Below, piece after piece: positions 1 through 12,402 of a DNA stretch of 64,000 nucleotides. A model generated the notes under the pieces. It worked only from the letters and a program-made list of their open reading frames with translations, was not told where the DNA came from and searched no databases. Source of the DNA: Flammula alnicola. Lineage: Eukaryota; Basidiomycota; Agaricomycetes; Agaricales; Strophariaceae. The stretch covers positions 161,357 to 225,356 of the forward strand of contig JADNRV010000090.1 of the NCBI GenBank assembly GCA_015499995.1. The letters run 5' to 3'. Each line of letters begins with the position of its first letter. Within the stretch, counting starts at the first letter, position 1. Made by a program: the position numbers and the translations under genes.

Positions 1-1642
1 GACGAAGATGACCTGCACAATAAGATCCTTCAACGCATGCTAGCGTCCAATTTCTCCGAGAACGGGTAAGCCCAATGTAGCCACTGACAATTGGCGAAAA
101 CGCGACTAATTTATATCGAATATTAGAGTGGATTTGTACGACGAATCCGTTAGAACATTGGCGGAAATATTCCCTGTCGAACATGATGGTACGAAAACAT
201 CGACTTTACCTGGAAAGCTCTCTGCTAACATCTTTCTCTTTGTTCCCGAAGGATGGCACTCGGTGACATGCTACAAGAATATCCTCCACCTGGTGACGCG
301 TGTAACAAACAGATTCTACGTCGGCGAGCCTTTGTGTGCGTATCCTGCAATCTCATGACAGCGCATTATCAGTACACTCAGTACATAACATCCAGGCCGG
401 GATCCGAAGTACATTTCACTCGTAATGGACTTCGTCCAGGGTGTACCAAAAGCCGGAATGCTGATCAACCTCTTCTCATACTTCCTCCGGCCGTATGTCT
501 TCAAGCAGTCCCTCCTTCAAGAGATGATGCCAATTGACCGGATGTTTTTCGAACAGATTCGTAGGCCCTTATATCTCTCCTCTCCCCCGCTACGAGCGCT
601 TGGCAACCGAAGTCATTGGAGACATATTGAGATACCGCATTTCTATGTTCGAGAAACACGGTAAAAATTGGGAGTTGAAACCGGTTAGTGTACATCTACT
701 TCCGCCAGCGGATATCTTCCAATGCCGAGCGCTGACTAGGATTGTACCCAGAGGGATATGATTACTTGGCTTCTCGAGGAAGCAGAACCATACCAACGCG
801 ACCCGACTCACATTGCCATGCGTCTTCTGCGCGTCAACTTCGCAGGTCTCATGTCAACCTCTTTCGTACGTTTTATCTCAAATCTATTCCTACTCCTATT
901 TACCCATCTAAAATTATCAAGTTCCTCCCGCAAGTCCTGTACAAACTCGCCGCATCGCCGGAGTACGTCGGACCTCTGCGCGAACAAATCGACTCCGTCG
1001 TCGACAAGTACGGATGGACAAAAGAAGGTATCAGCAAGATGTACAGGATTGACAGCTTCATCCGTGAGGTCTCGCGCTTGAAAGGCTTTAGTGCACGTCA
1101 GTAGCGCCATTCCCTGGTTCTGTGCTTAATTAATGACGCCAATCAACTCCAGTGGTCCTTCACCGTAAGGTCATGAACCCGGAAGGCTTTAAATTCCACG
1201 ACGGAATCACCATCCCGCAAGGAACTCACATCGCTGCTGCGTCCTGCGTCGTCAACGTGAATGAGGATACCTTCGAAAACTCCGATAGATTCGATGGGCT
1301 GCGCTTTGCTCGGTTGCAGGAGGAAGCCGACGACGTCAACATGAAGCACCAGCTCACCTCGCCTGCGATGAATAACCTCTTTTATGGCGTTGGGAAACAC
1401 GCTTGTCCTGGACGGTATGCTCTTCCGCCTTTGTCTGATTTAGCTTAGAGGTGGCAAGATTGTTGATTCAGTGGATACGTAGATTCCTCATGACGTTTAT
1501 CATCAAGATACAGGTTGCGCTCATCCTACACAACTACGATATCAAGGTGAAGGACGATGTACTCCCCAAGGACCGCTGGCTGGGTGCCATCTGCATGCCC
1601 GATATGAATGCCGAGTTGTTGTACAGGAAACGGCATATTTAG
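1..1642 (+). CDS. Cytochrome P450 monooxygenase, 5' end cut by window edge
   Basis: Haem-thiolate monooxygenase, presumably membrane-bound in the ER. Nine exons splice in one frame: <1-65, 127-188, 252-335, 396-492, 557-683, 752-865, 922-1096, 1153-1414 and 1483-1642. The N-terminal membrane anchor and the start lie left of the window. Visible landmarks are the TNRFYVGEPLCRDPKYI block (exons 3-4), the I-helix region LRVNFAGLMSTS, a K-helix region around IDSFIREVSRLKG (E-x-x-R), and the haem loop GVGKHACPGR with its cysteine ligand, split by the last intron. This layout matches large fungal P450 families that attack terpenoids and hydrocarbons, but I cannot assign a CYP family by eye. It is convergent with the acyltransferase to its right, and its position in a run of terpenoid-type genes suggests it oxidises the same product. 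No break is seen in the visible part. Confidence 0.9.
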
Positions 1643-1924
1643 ACAACGAAATTAGTGGTACTATGGAGCGCGGCCTATTGTCAAGGTCATATGACTATTG
1701 AATACTGCGATTTTGAAGGCGGAAAGTATCACCAAAAAATATGACATCTGCCTTAAACTGGACCTTGACTGCGTGAAGACTATTGAGAGAGAAGTTCCTC
1801 CCGCGCCGACCTAGCGCTATATATGACTTGAAGCCCTGAGTGTTGAACCACATACATGTTACAGAGGATGATTTCGATTCTCTATTCAAGTGTCCACCAA
1901 GAAATGTACAAAGAAGGCATAATT

Positions 1925-3476
1925 CTAAGAATTGATACTGGCATCTTCAATGAGCTTAGCCACGCCTTGCTCCAAGCTCTTCATTCGCCTCGCGTTCAAC
2001 GCAACCTCGAGGATTGTACGCCCATCCTCACCCTCGCCGACGATTGTGATAACATTCGCCATCAGAACTGGTATGTTGATCATCACCTTGCTCGCCCGAC
2101 AAACAGTGCGCCCCCCTCCCACACCCGTCCAGTCAAATTTAGTGACATTTTCCGTAGACATGTCGGAAATGGTCATTATCTCGTCTGCATTTATGCGATC
2201 CATGGGAAACATCATCTTGAACGACCTCGAAGGTTTGGCGGATTCTTGAAGATGTTGATAGCTAAACATGCTGCGTGCGAGCGAAACTTCGGATTTGGCG
2301 TTCGCAATCCATGATGCTAATACGTAGGTTGGAAGGATTTTGAGCTCGGAGACGGTAACAATAGGATACTGGCGTGGTGTGAAACAGTTATGGATATAGT
2401 TCTTAGTTTGGATATCAGGGGATATACGGGAATAATCCATGTTACACAGATTTGTCCGAGTGGTGACATTCGTTTCGTCAGCATAGACTGTCTATTAGAA
2501 GGAAATTAATTAGTGCAAGACGATATATTTTAAAATGAATGCAACCTTGTATATCCAAGCTGTTAGGACGTCAGTAGTTGACAGATGGTCTTTTCCGCCT
2601 CCTTCGCGAGACGCAGCATTATTTGCGTCGTCGACAAGCTTTTCAATCGCATTCTGAGGCAGAAGCATGATACGGCGATCGGCCTTGTGCCAAACCCACT
2701 GCCATATCTGCCAGACTAAAAAGGTGACGAGGGCCCACAAACCCTGAATAGAGACTGTCGGATATTCAGAGGGATTAGGAAGTTCGAGTGTTGTTCTTCC
2801 CCCCGTCATATCACTTTGCAAGCGATCCAGGAATACTTGAAGTTCGTTTTCGTTCTCCCCAACATGAAGCGGTGGAGGAACGTCCCATTTTTGGCCGAGC
2901 ATCTCCGCCTCTACAGCTTGCAGTACCACCCCGAAACCTGGCCCGTCTACGAGGAGGTGCGGAATAACCAATCCAATGCAGGTGTATTCTTGGCCAGGTC
3001 GTTTGAAATATGTGAGATGCCATTGCATCAGAGGTAGGTTACGGGCCATCCAGTGACTGGCCACGAGCGGGACATTTGACCGCATGAACAACGACAAAGG
3101 AAGTACCTCCGACTGGGTGGGTACCGGTAACTTGACGTAGTCCGTAATGGGGGATCCAGATACAGTAGAAGTGAGGGTGAAGGGCTTATAGTCTTTGGGC
3201 AGTTGACCAAGGGGAATTTTGACTCTGTAATGCGATTTCTTACCAAAGGTATGTCAGAACATGAAGTAACGAAATATAGCAGTTTCTTACATCCGTTTGT
3301 TCAATCCTACCTGCGAGCAAGGGCCACTTAACCATTACTCGACGTAATTTGGAATCTATCTCGTCGACATCCACTTGCCCCTCAACAATCCATCCGACGA
3401 AGATCGAGGCAGTCGCGGCCAAGCCATCGAAAAGCGTTAAGGGATAGTAGGCGAAATTTCCGCTCAAACCCGTCAT
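1925..3476 (-). CDS. BAHD-like acyltransferase 1 (transferase family PF02458-type)
   Basis: Acyl-CoA-dependent O-acyltransferase-like protein. Exons 3476-3291, 3238-2546 and 2491-1925 give about 481 aa. The start is the ATG giving MTGLSGNFAYYPLTLFDG. The catalytic H-x-x-x-D is present as HLLVDG in exon 2. Near the C-terminus the family's DFGWG-like structural motif is replaced by FDWTGVGGGRT, which the paralogue 3.8-5.4 kb also has. A conserved KWPLLAGR segment follows the N-terminal block. Both introns are about 53 bp and sit at the same places as in the neighbouring copy, so the two arose by tandem duplication. A TATATATA tract lies about 80 bp upstream of the start. The acceptor and acyl donor are unknown; the context suggests esterification of a hydroxylated terpenoid. 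Confidence 0.87.
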
Positions 3477-3803
3477 GTCAAGGGAAGTCGAAATGTATGA
3501 ACGCGATCAGGAGTATCGAGGTCGCACTCATTCGAATAGAGGTTGCAGCTCTTCGATATATATACAATTGTTACATGTGGCGCTAAAACGATTCGATAAG
3601 CCCACTTTCCGAGATATTCCTGCGAAATTCATGGACATCGTGCCATCAAGACGATGCTTCGACTGTAGAAGAAAAACCGGGTACTTTCGCTTCAACTACG
3701 TCCGTTCCGCAACTTCCGCTGTAAGAACACAATTTTGTCCTTAATCAATATGGTAATTGTCGTTTTACATTCCCCATCTACGACATAATCGACTCAAGAT
3801 CTT
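3477..3803. other. Intergenic, between the tandem acyltransferases
   Basis: This holds the promoter side of acyltransferase 1, including the TA tract, and the 3' flank of acyltransferase 2. I see no coding signal. Confidence 0.6.
3556..3564 (-). promoter_or_regulatory. Candidate TATA box of acyltransferase 1
   Basis: An alternating TA tract lies 80-88 bp upstream of the ATG at 3476. It is placed as expected for a TATA element in a fungal promoter of this size. No other promoter evidence was used. Confidence 0.35.
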
Positions 3804-5367
3804 TTAGTTGTTCGAAGTACACACTGTCGACTCATCAGCTGCCTTGATCAGTTTGGCGACTCCCTCTTCTAGACTTCGCATGCGCCTCCTGTTCAATACG
3901 ACGTCTAGTACCGTACTCCCATCGTCTAACCGTCCAGCGATAGTCACAATATTCGAAATCAGAATAGGAGATTCGCTGAGAATCGTCTTGTAGCGGCATA
4001 TCGTCCTGCCACCGCCCACACCGCTCCAATCAATGTCCACAATACGTGCAATGGACATATTGGACATGGACATGCTCTCGTCTGCGCTAGGGTCATATGG
4101 TAGGACAGCTCTGAAGTTGAAAAAGCCGCTAGAGGGCTTGACAGAGTCCTGGAGTAGCGTGTAGACTTGAATGGCGTGACCGAGTGACAAAGCGGATCGG
4201 ACGCTCGCAAGTTTGTAGGCTAGCGAATGAACTGGTGTTGCTTTCAGCTCTGCGACGGTGAGGATCGGATACGGGATGGGAATAAAGCAATTGTGGGCGT
4301 ATTGCTTGAGGGCGACATCGGAAAACACGCGAAGGGAGGCCATGTTGGAGAGATGCACGCGAAGGGTAGGGTATTCTTCTTCACTGAAATAGACGGTCTA
4401 TACGAGTTCTGTTATTAGTCGCAATGAACCTGAGAATGCGAAGAGCTGATGTTACCTTGTACAACCAGGCAGTCAAGACATCTCCAGTTGACAGCCGAAC
4501 ATCCTTCTTCCCCTCCCGAACCATTGCCTCTCTCGCATCACGAACGAGTTTCTCGTATGCCTTTGCAGGTACGAGGATAAGACGACTACGGGCCTTGTGC
4601 CAGAGTTGCTGCCATAAATGCCAGGCCATGAACGTGATTATGAACCACAAGCCTACAACCGATGCTGCTCGGTAGTTAGCAGGTAGTTTCTTGACATTTT
4701 CTTGCATCCGATCGAGGAAACTTTGCATCTGATTCTCGTTGCGGCCAGCGTGAAGGGTCGGTGGGATAGCCCAAGGTCGGCCGAGCGTCTCTGCTTCAAG
4801 TGCATGGACAACGGCTGCAATTCCCATTCCGTCGAAGAGCCCGTGAGGAAAGGTCACCCCGATGCATGTGTATTCACAACCACGCTGTTTGAAATAGGTG
4901 AGGTGCCAATAAGTTAGAGGCAATTGTTTAGAAACCCAGGCACCTGGTGCTCTAGGTGCTGTGGAATGCATGAAGAGCGAGCTCGGAAGAACGTCTGATA
5001 CAGTGGGGAGAGGCAGTTGAACGAATTTGTCGATCGGAACATCCGAAACTCTCGATGTAAGGACAAATGGCGAGTATCCGGCGGGGAATGGGACCAAACC
5101 AAGCGGAACTTTGATTTGAAACAGTAATTTCTTTTCGCAAGTGTAAGTATGACGGATGTTACAGATGGGAAAACCTTGACATACGTCGGTTGACTCGAGC
5201 CTTCCTGCAAGCATCGGCCATTTCATTGTAAGGCGATGCAGAGCTGCTTCAATTTTTGTTAGGTCGAGCAAACCCTCCACGAACCATCCCGTTACAACGC
5301 CAGCATCCTTAAACATGCCATCAAAGAGAGTGAGAGGATAGTAGGCATATTCTTTCTCGGTTTTCAT
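3804..5367 (-). CDS. BAHD-like acyltransferase 2, tandem paralogue
   Basis: Second acyl-CoA-dependent transferase-like gene. Exons 5367-5185, 5130-4456 and 4397-3804 give about 483 aa. I chose the ATG giving MKTEKEYAYYPLTLFDG; the in-frame codon further upstream is only TTG. The catalytic H-x-x-x-D is HGLFDG, followed by MGIAAVVHALEAETLG. The C-terminal motif is IDWSGVGGGRTICRY. Intron positions match acyltransferase 1 exactly (after ...ES/QTD and after TAW-YK), and the proteins align end to end, but they are well diverged, so the duplication is not recent. The pair lies between a P450 and a squalene epoxidase, consistent with decorating one product at two positions or with two acyl donors; that is inference. 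Confidence 0.88.
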
Positions 5368-6369
5368 GTCGGAATGCAATGAAATGCAAGAGCGAGGTCG
5401 AGGATTGATTTACTTTAAGGATGAAGCCAAAGAATTCGGCGAGAAACGAGAAAACTTTGCGCGTCGGCCCAACAAAAACCTAACCGGACAAAAAGCAGGC
5501 CCGAATACGAATCCATATTCACGTTGGAAGAGTATTGGCCATGCAGCGATGCGGGCATAGAATTCCATATCAATCATGATGACTTCGGAGCCTTAGTTTC
5601 AGAACTGCAACCGAGGATGCAACCCCAGATTCTGGACGTTCGATTGGTTGATTCGCCATTCGCATCCGCCTTCTGGGTGAACGTACGTTCTACGAGAAAG
5701 GATGTACTCACCCCTAGGATGGAACAAAGAATGCGCCCTCAACGCGCTTCATTGGCTGGATAAGCCGTCGGATAATAACGGCGAGAATTTCGTCTCGAAC
5801 CCCACGCCGCCATCTCCTGCAGCTCAAACTCCGAGATAGATGCCACCGAACAAGTACACGTGGAAAATGAAGTCGTCTCGTAGCTCATAGGATTCCCATG
5901 GCCAGATAGAGTTAGTCCACTGGAATCGCGGTTATTGTTATAGGAGGGTAGAAAGGGTTGAGAGAAAACCAGAAGGCGAGAGAAAGTCCTCAAACTCAAG
6001 GAAAACAAATACAAGAAAAATAAACATTGTTATTTGTTGAGGTGCTTACCAATTAGAGCCAAATATTGGACCTTGGAGGTCCAGCAAGCAACCATCAAAG
6101 GTCCATAAGTATTAAGTAATTGTGGACCCCGTTAGGTGCGACTCGATCCAAGTTCAACGAAACAAGGGAACTGAAAACAAAATGCAACTCTCCATTGACA
6201 GTCATACAAAAAATACATATTTACAATTTTTGAACAACTGAAGTAAGTCTAGTTAGACTCTCGACCGTCCACATAGACGTCCGTCTATTGAAGATGCTGT
6301 ATCTAAATCTATATAAGTACTGTACAGGGCAAGAAAAGCGATAGGAATAATCAATTTAACAAGGCGGTA
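5368..6369. other. Intergenic, 1 kb
   Basis: Upstream region of acyltransferase 2 and 3' flank of the squalene epoxidase gene. Only short unsupported reading frames are present, and I recognise no motif. Confidence 0.5.
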
Positions 6370-8083
6370 CTAAAAGGACTCAGAGGGAGCCCACCACCTT
6401 ATCTCGCTCCACAGAACGGGGAGGAAGACCCCACATGCTCCGCAGAACTGTTCAAACGAACAAATCAGTCGTTCATCTGCCTTTTTCATGGAAATCGTCA
6501 ACTTACCATACGGATACCCTTCAGCGTGAGAGCAGGATACTCTGCAGGAGACGGTGCTTGATAGGTAAGCGTCCCGACATCTCCGCTGTGCCTCGACTGC
6601 GTGGCTCTTGGGTGGGTGAATATCACCCAGATGGCGTAGAATATGACCGCAAAGAAGTGGCTAGCCAATAACAGTGGTGAGGGAGATAATCTAAGCAAGC
6701 GTATTTGTAAGTTATACATAGAAATATCGCTGGAAAAAGTGCGTACCCCGAGAGCAAAGATACAGGGTCGTCGATACACTTCCCGCCTCGTTGAAAATAC
6801 TTGAAGCAGCCTTTACGAAGGGCCCTATAATCGTCGTCTACACCTTTAAATAAGCAAAAAAAAAACTGTGACCGAAAAACAAATCAACCCACCATCTTTT
6901 TCAAAGAGACCATAGAGAGTCCCGCTTAGGATGTTGATGGTAGACGACAAGGGCTTACGACCCCAATGCCAGTCGCGCAGGGCGTATTGAATCTCCTCCC
7001 AATCGTCCAAATTCTGAATGGAAGCAAAGACAGCTCGGAGATAGACAACGTCGTTGAGGGCGACCGTCATTCCACCACCCGTGAGAGGATGGCGCATGTT
7101 CCAAGAATCTCCCAGCAGGATAACGCCCTTTTTGGACAAAGAGCTGCCCTGTTGAACGGAAGGCAAGAACGAGTTGGGCATGCGCCTGATTCGACCCTGA
7201 GAAAAAGCGGCTCTGACAGCGTCATGAATCGAAGCAGGAAGTTGAGGGAGGATGTTTGTCAAGATATGAGTCTGTGCGGATTTCGTCAACAGCGGGAAAA
7301 ACAAATATTGAAACAACCCACTCTCAAATCAGCTGGAAGCGGGTGCTGGATGTCGATGAGCATACGAGTATCGTGCTCCGAGATTTGGTAGAGTAGAACA
7401 GGACCATGCCCTTGGGGAAGAATAACTGTTCCGTGCCCAGCTACTGGAAGGACGGCGTCCGTTAAAACTGTGCCAACAAAGTAACTCTTGGTGGTCGCCT
7501 TGCAAGCCGCCTTGCCCATAACGATATTGCGAAAGTTCGAGAAGCAGCCATCTGCGACGATGACCAGGTCACCATAAACACCAAAGCTCTGCTCAGTTAC
7601 CGTGTCACAATCCACAGGTGATTCGACAGGTTTGGTTTTTGAGGTGGCTCGAACGCCAATCACTTGGTTCGTGTGCGGACACTCGATAAGGTCGGCGGCT
7701 GTGGCTTCGATCGCGTCGATGTTGGCGTTCTCCAAGGCAATGCGACGGAGCCCCATAACAAAACGACCATGGTGAAAGCTGCGACCCTCCTTTCCTTTTG
7801 GGTAAGGAATTTGGACAGTGTCGCCCCCTTCGACGAGCAAGTATCCGGACACGGTAATGGCATCAATACCCTCGATGCTGGGTGTCATGTTGAGGGTTTT
7901 GAGAGCTTCGACTCCGCCGGGTTGGAGGAGCTCGCCGACGATTCTATCCGGCTCTGAGAAGGAGCGCTCTATCAAAGCAATCTGGAGGAGCTTTGGTCGA
8001 GGAAGAGTTGCAAGGGCATGCGCGAGAGCAGACCCTGCCACTCCCGCTCCAACGATGATAATGTCGTAGTGAGACCTGTGCAT
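6370..8083 (-). CDS. ERG1: Squalene epoxidase (squalene monooxygenase)
   Basis: FAD-dependent enzyme of the ER membrane that converts squalene to 2,3-oxidosqualene, the entry to sterols and triterpenoids. Five exons splice cleanly: 8083-7322, 7271-6893, 6843-6747, 6690-6507 and 6447-6370, giving about 499 aa. The N-terminal dinucleotide fold DIIIVGAGVAGSALAHALA is followed by ELLQPGGVEAL and VADGCFSNFR. Exon 2 has the flavin-binding GDSWNMRHPLTGGGMT signature. FKYFQRGGKCIDDPVSLLSG comes next, then a hydrophobic C-terminal anchor region ending WWAPSESF. No catalytic motif is missing. It could be the housekeeping ergosterol enzyme or a cluster-dedicated copy. Its place between acyltransferases and P450s favours a role in the local pathway, but genome copy number would decide this. 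It is divergent from the P450 to its right. Confidence 0.95.
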
Positions 8084-9564
8084 TGGCGATAGATGGGATG
8101 GTACGGACTCAATCCTGACTTCACAAACCAGTCTGCTCGCTATCTTGCGAGTTATAAGTGAATGGAGAACCTAAATTGGGGAGGGCCAATGCTAGTATGC
8201 GAGGACAAAGTCGGAGAATGCACAACAACGATACGGTGCACTTTTTCTTGCGCGAAATCATGCTGCATCTCGATATCGATGTGTATTGGTCTATCAAAGA
8301 AGATATCGTTGTGGTGACGAAATTTGGGATCAAAATTATAGGTAACTTACTTGAAGTTGTAAATTGTAGATCGGTCTTCGGGAATGGTCGGACAAGCGCA
8401 CCGTAAACGAGGACGTAAGAATGACCTCTATTGAAATTCTTTGCTGATTTAATCAGTAATTTGTAGCAACATCGGTGCCATGATGGCGATAGCGCCCGAA
8501 AGCCCGCCACCGATAATTGAGCAGATGCATATAGTATCGGCTTATGGCAATGGGTTGGCTGAAGGAATCGGGAAAACGAGGAACTTCGAGCACGGATTCT
8601 AAACAGAAGCGATATTCGGTAGCGTCCGCGTTAGAGAACTTTTTGTCGGGTGGCGCGCATTGCGATTGTAGATTCGCACAGAAGTGCAGCAAGCAATCGA
8701 TGCCACGGAAGCGAAATCCGTCGTTTCACAAGGCGAAAAGTTTGTGGATCAACTAGCGAAGTTTAAACTGCAAGCAAACTGCGAGTTGTACATTCTGAAG
8801 CATAGTTGACACAGCGAGGCAGGTTTTCCGACGACCAGAGCTGTCAAACGAGGACTGAATCGCGAGTTTGTTTGTCCATTTTAGCACCACTGAGTGAGCA
8901 CTACTAATACTATTTGTTTTTGTTGTACAAAACCTTCAGGATTTGTCAGACAATACTCAGTAAGTAGGCGCGAAACAAATTTTATCACAAATTGAAATTC
9001 TACCTCAACGGTACACTGGTATCAATTGAGAGTGCTGAAGCTCGGTTATAACTAAAAGGTTATCGTGAATGGGAGTATTGTTCCCATTTTACTACACGAA
9101 GTTTGCAAGGCACCGTATTTCAATCCCCGATCCTTTGAATTTCACCAGCGATACACTTGTCGATACATTTTCGCTCGCTTCGGCAATGACTCTGTCCATG
9201 AACTGATGGACCCTTTTGGAAGCAATGGGTTATCTTCTCGAGCGTCCGCCATCGTCAGAATAAAGAGGATCGGATATTTTGAGTACTATTATCCATCACT
9301 GTACGGCGGCGTTATGCTGGTGGTCCGAACAACGTCAGAGCGGCAACGGTGTAGCAGCGATAACAGCACTTCTCAACTGAGTACTTCTCAACTCAACCGG
9401 TTGAAGGGGACGACCGAACAACCCTTCTTTTACCTGATCAAAAAGCTGTTCCTTGATCGATTCCAAGCAGGCTTTATTCTCCGACCGCGTTTTCACTTCA
9501 GCATGGACAAGGTAGTTCATAGACACCCTTGGACTCCCTGTCAATAACTGAACTTTTCCTCTAG
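8084..9564. other. Intergenic between divergent squalene epoxidase and P450
   Basis: A 1.5 kb shared upstream region. A plus-strand open frame at 9065-9547 (160 codons from TTG/ATG-type starts) has no recognisable domain and no intron logic linking it to the P450, so I do not call it a gene. A TTATAA about 70 bp upstream of the squalene epoxidase start could be its TATA element. Confidence 0.4.
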
Positions 9565-12000
9565 ATGCCCTTCATTTTGAGCACTGTTTTCGACCTCAAC
9601 GTCGCTCTCTTTGGGGTGTGCTCTGCCGTCTTGTATCTCGTCATTCGTAGATGGTTCAAATTCCGTCCACTCTCCAATATCCAGGGACCTCTTTCTCCAT
9701 CTTTTGTGTTTGGTGCGCCTCACGAACTCTATATCTCACGTCCGCCCACTGATTGTTTTTACAGGTCACCTCATTGACTTACAGCACCAGGAAGATGCTG
9801 GAGAACTAGAACACAAATGGGTCAGTCAATATGGCGAGGCCTGCAAGATTGCTGGATCATTCGGGGTTCTGTTTCCTTTCCATTCTTCGATGGCTCGTTG
9901 AGTACTGACCATGACGCAGCAAGATACGCTTATGTTGGCCGACCCAAAGGCGCTGCACCACATCGTTCAAGCGTCTGGTTACCGCTATCCCAAAACGCCG
10001 GATACAAACCAAGCCATCCGACTCATGATGGGCCGAGGGATATTCTGGGCTGTTGGTAAGTTCATATTTTCCTTTTCCCGGCTTCTTCTGATGTACATAT
10101 TCGTGTTTTTTCAGGGGATGACCACAAGCGCCACAAGAAAGTCATGAATCCCGCCTTTGACATCAGCCGTTTACGCTCTTTTTTGCCACTTTTCCAAAGA
10201 TCTGCAGGAATGGTAAATTTAAAAAAAAAACTTCAATCAATTCGACAAATACTAACACCCCAGTGAAGCTCGCAGAAAAATGGAAAGCAGAAATCAAGCT
10301 CAACGGCCATATGATCGACGTTACTACCTGGATTTCTCGTCTCATGCTCGACAATATTGGAGAAGGTGATTTCGTTTCATTGGCTTCAAGAAGGCCATGG
10401 TTTTTTATTTCCCAACAGCTGCATTCGAACATCAATTTAACGCGGTTGATGGCGGGGGAGTCGGAGAGCTCTCGGATGCGTTCACCAATCTCTTGTGAGC
10501 GCTTATCTATTTTTACATATTGCCACCTTTCTCATTATCCTCACATTCAGTGCGGATTCTCTGCTCTTCCCGGACAAAGGAACAGTACTTTTTACCTCTC
10601 TGTGGAGATTCATACCGCCCGATATCCTACGTTACGTTGAATATCTTCCAGCACGTCAAGTCCGTCGCTTCCGCAGGTTTTTGAAAGTGTCCAAGCAGGC
10701 CGCAAGAAATGTAATAAGCAACCGTGCATCCAGTATCAGCTGTGACGACGAGAACAAAGATATCCTGAGCATCCTTGGTGGGTAAAGTCACTTTTTATTC
10801 TCTGCCATGCTCTGACGCGAACACAGTACGATCAAACTCCTCTGTTGACGCTAAGAAGAGGCTCGATGAAGATGAATTACTGTCACAAATGGCGTAAGTG
10901 TTTATTTCCTGTTTTATATGAGAAGGAGGGTTAATGTTCAACATGACAATCGCAGAACTATCATGTTAGCGGGCCACGACTCCACCGCCATGTCGCTTAG
11001 TTGGCTTCTATACGACCTTTCTCTCAATCCCGAGGACCAGAAACGCGTCCGAGAGGAAATCGTCAGCGTCAAATCCCAGAGCGACACACCAGACTGCTTA
11101 GGTATAGTTGACTTTGAAGCAATGACCTACACCAACGCCGTGATAAGGGTAAGTTCATCGAAAATTTCCTTACGAATTGGCTAATAGTACTTCGATGACG
11201 AATTCCACAGGAAACCCTTCGTTTGCATCCTATCGCGTTTATGCTTCCTCGGATGGCCGCTGAAGATGACGTGATACCACTCGCCACCCCGATTACCACG
11301 AAGACAGGAGAAAGGCTTTCAGAGATACCAATCAAGAAAGGCCAGAGCATCTACATGGCCATTTATACTTACAATCGGTTCGCTTTCTTTCTCCCATCAT
11401 TCCCAGACAATGAGCTTACACTATGCTCTGGCGATTCAGACTCAAGGGCGTGTGGGGAGAAGACGCCGACAAATGGAATCCTGGACGGTTCCTCGGGAAT
11501 ACGAAGGAGAAAGAGTACACCATGGGCATGTTTGCTAACTTGTAAGTGGGCACGTTTCGGTTATGCTTTCCAAAGTCTAATACTCTATGCCACAGATTGA
11601 CATTCTGTATGTTCGCCTTATCACTCTTCGGATTAACTCACTAAACGCCATATGTACAGCGGGCGGTGTGCGTGGTTGCTTAGGGTGAGTGTCCGTCCGA
11701 TCGTGAGAAAACCTGCCAGAGCTGACGTTTTATTACATTCATAGGTGGCGTTTTGCGTAAGTCTCCCTCCATCCAAGAAAGAGTAACCTTCCATTAAGCT
11801 CACTGCATTATAGTGTTCTCGAACTACAAGCTACCCTGGTCGGACTCATGGAACAATTCGAGTTCTCGCCGCCTCCCGGAATCGAAATTCAAGGCGCTCC
11901 TGCTGGGAGCATGATACCTGTCATTCGAGGACGGGCACGCGAAGGGACCCAGCTTCCTCTTTGCATCTCTGCGCTCGACAAAGGCGAACGTGATTTCTGA
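9565..12000 (+). CDS. Cytochrome P450 monooxygenase, complete, with micro-exons
   Basis: Complete haem-thiolate monooxygenase with an N-terminal membrane anchor (MPFILSTVFDLNVALFGVC onward). At least a dozen short exons splice in frame. Landmarks in order are KWVSQYGEACKIAGSFG, GDDHKRHKKVMNPAF (the C-helix region), the I-helix oxygen-binding motif MLAGHDSTAMSLSWLLYDL, the K-helix ETLRLHP (E-x-x-R), VWGEDADKWNPGRF, and the haem loop SGGVRGCLGWRFA with its cysteine. The haem loop is built from exons of 11 nt (11596-11606), 25 nt (11660-11684) and 12 nt (11745-11756) before the last exon at 11814. The GGVRxCxGWRFA form is typical of a large basidiomycete P450 group whose members include triterpenoid oxidases. 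One internal junction near 10210-10266 is less certain: an acceptor after GTGAAG keeps the frame. Confidence 0.92.
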
Positions 12001-12354
12001 TAGAATGATGTACACACGTAGATTGATCTAGCTTTACCTCTGAATATTATCGAGTTCGTAATTGGAATGAGCAGCTCAGTGAGGTAGACGTATGTGTATT
12101 TTTCTACTGCATTTATCTGGTACTTCTGTATTTAATTTAGATTCGATTATTGTTCTATCAATCCAAGGTCGTTTCTACATTCTGATCCATTCCATTGTTA
12201 TGTCTATAAGCGCCTATCGTGATCAGTTAGAATTTGATCCCATAAGCGCCGAAAAAAATGTGGCACGTGGGAATATCATGACTAACCAGGCCGCCGCCTT
12301 CCCTCACGCCCAAATCAAGGGGGTTCTGGAACCAGAATGCCGGACCGGGGGTCG

Positions 12355-12402
12355 GTTAGTTAGTCCGGCCGTAGGCCGCCCAAAAAAATTTTTGGACCCC
12401 TC
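12355..12402 (+). repeat. Direct repeat copy A (TTAGTTAGTCC...AAAAAAAT...GACCC)
   Basis: It starts TTAGTTAGTCC, continues with a GCCC then an A7T run, and ends in TGGACCCC. It resembles copy B 485 bp downstream in the same orientation. It could be the terminus of a small non-autonomous element. Confidence 0.45.

Noticed and set aside
9065..9547. 160-codon plus-strand frame upstream of the second P450
   Set aside because: No recognisable domain, no intron logic and an unconvincing start. It could be 5' leader sequence.
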